Assembly (NCBI GenBank): GCA_934454215.1
Contig: CAKSGG010000083.1
Span: 1 to 15,063 of the forward strand
From: an uncultured Clostridia bacterium
Lineage (GTDB): Bacteria > Bacillota > Clostridia > UBA1381
Direction: 5' to 3'
Length of the DNA stretch: 15,063 nucleotides
Shown: positions 14,620 to 15,063 of the stretch, piece by piece
Layout: every line of letters begins with the position of its first letter
Position numbering within the stretch: position 1 is the stretch's first letter
Program-made: the position numbers and the translations under genes
The notes under the pieces: model-generated
What the model was told of the DNA's origin: nothing
Seen by the model: only the letters and a program-made list of their open reading frames with translations
Database searches by the model: none

Positions 14620-14908
14620 AAATCGAACTATGCCGTCATCATCATAATAATATTTGTGTACTCGTTCGACTGCTCCGGAGGCCTTGCGATATTCTTCAAA
14701 TTCCAGCTGACCGTCATCATAAAAGTACTCAATGGAGGAACCATCGGCTTTTACAACTTTTGAGACAAGATCGCTTTCATTGTAATAATAGGTATTATGG
14801 ACGTCGTTATAGTAATACTCTTTCAGCTTTTTCCCTTGAGTCCAGCTCAGACCGATCTGGCCGCAGGAACTGTCTACTATGCGACCGGGGTTTCCAACAC
14901 CATCATAT
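14222..14908. repeat. Direct repeat of RHS core, copy shared with 11242-11928
   Basis: It aligns without gaps to cassette V with about seven differences in 687 bp. It ends at 14908, exactly where a deletion joins it to the cassette-start segment. Confidence 0.75.
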
Positions 14909-14978
14909 AATCAAGATTACCATAATTGCTTACCGATGTCAATTGATTTAATTTGTCATAGGTGTAGTTTATAGTTTG
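14620..14978 (-). pseudogene. 5' part of the cassette VI RHS fragment, with deletion and frameshift at 14909-14913
   Basis: From 14978 the sequence codes QTINYTYDKLNQLTSVSNYG and NL, then jumps to the segment coding YDGVGNPGRIVDSS in a different frame. Compared with cassette V, about 60 codons between these points are missing. The result is a TGA directly before the downstream frame, so the cassette cannot be read through from its start. Confidence 0.7.
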
Positions 14979-15001
14979 GGTTGTAGAGTTCGTTAAATGA
15001 T

Positions 15002-15058
15002 ATTACACAAAAGAAATATGTATCCGAACAAAGCACTGTTCAATTGCTTCCGCGCAAT
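15002..15058. repeat. Start of another dyad array, cut by the right edge
   Basis: Two sites are visible, ATTAC-N6-GAAAT at 15002 and ATTGC-N6-GCAAT at 15043, 41 bp apart. The first lies exactly 24 bp from the RHS boundary at 14978, as in three other spacers. A further cassette or the parent gene is expected to the right. Confidence 0.7.
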
Positions 15059-15063
15059 AATGA

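Noticed and set aside
1..15063. tRNA, rRNA, transposase or integrase genes
   Set aside because: None was seen on either strand. The repeats are explained by cassette duplication rather than by a recognisable insertion sequence.

Overview
The window looks like an accessory locus from a low-to-medium GC Gram-positive anaerobe, probably a member of the Clostridia. This rests on WapA/RHS-type YD-repeat protein fragments with Firmicute-like core motifs, many multi-pass membrane partner genes, AT-rich spacers and intrinsic terminators. I cannot name the genus. Every credible gene is on the minus strand, so the biological order runs from high to low coordinates.

The layout is a tandem array of six 'RHS C-terminus + membrane partner' cassettes. 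None has the RHS N-terminus, a signal peptide or a convincing start, so they look like silent or orphan cassettes of a full-length rhs/wapA gene that would lie outside the window, probably to the right. Reading 5'->3' on the minus strand: cassette VI (14978-13109, RHS fragment + 167-aa membrane protein), V (about 12880-10103, the longest RHS fragment at 733 aa + 166-aa membrane protein), IV (9718-8911, RHS part deleted to a remnant, 202-aa membrane protein intact), III (8430-5239, RHS part deleted, two large membrane proteins of 442 and 461 aa), II (4899-2522, RHS fragment + 464-aa membrane protein) and I (1947-1, frameshifted RHS fragment + a membrane protein running off the left edge). Each cassette opens with a short RHS-core segment (QTINYTYD or QTINYAMD type) and closes with a hairpin terminator. 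Most toxin/partner pairs overlap by ATGA.

The RHS fragments end in a hydrophobic Gly/Ala-rich stretch and then a short, strongly basic tip. The partner genes are always multi-pass membrane proteins. By family logic these are polymorphic toxin tips and immunity proteins. The small cationic tips paired with membrane partners suggest a membrane-directed toxicity, but this is inference. Cassettes III and IV keep immunity genes while only 17-26 codons of toxin tip remain.

The spacers between cassettes hold the most unusual signal. Each carries an array of 16-bp imperfect dyads, ATT(T/G)C-N6-G(A/C)AAT, about 35 in the window. Start-to-start distances are almost all 40-42 or 51-53 bp, i.e. four or five helical turns, so the sites lie on one face of the DNA. 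The first site sits exactly 24 bp from the RHS homology boundary in four of four comparable spacers. The other end of each spacer carries a conserved box, GGGGACGGTTCTTTTGTCCC on the minus strand. I do not recognise this arrangement; it could be a silencer, insulator or recombination-control element for the cassette array.
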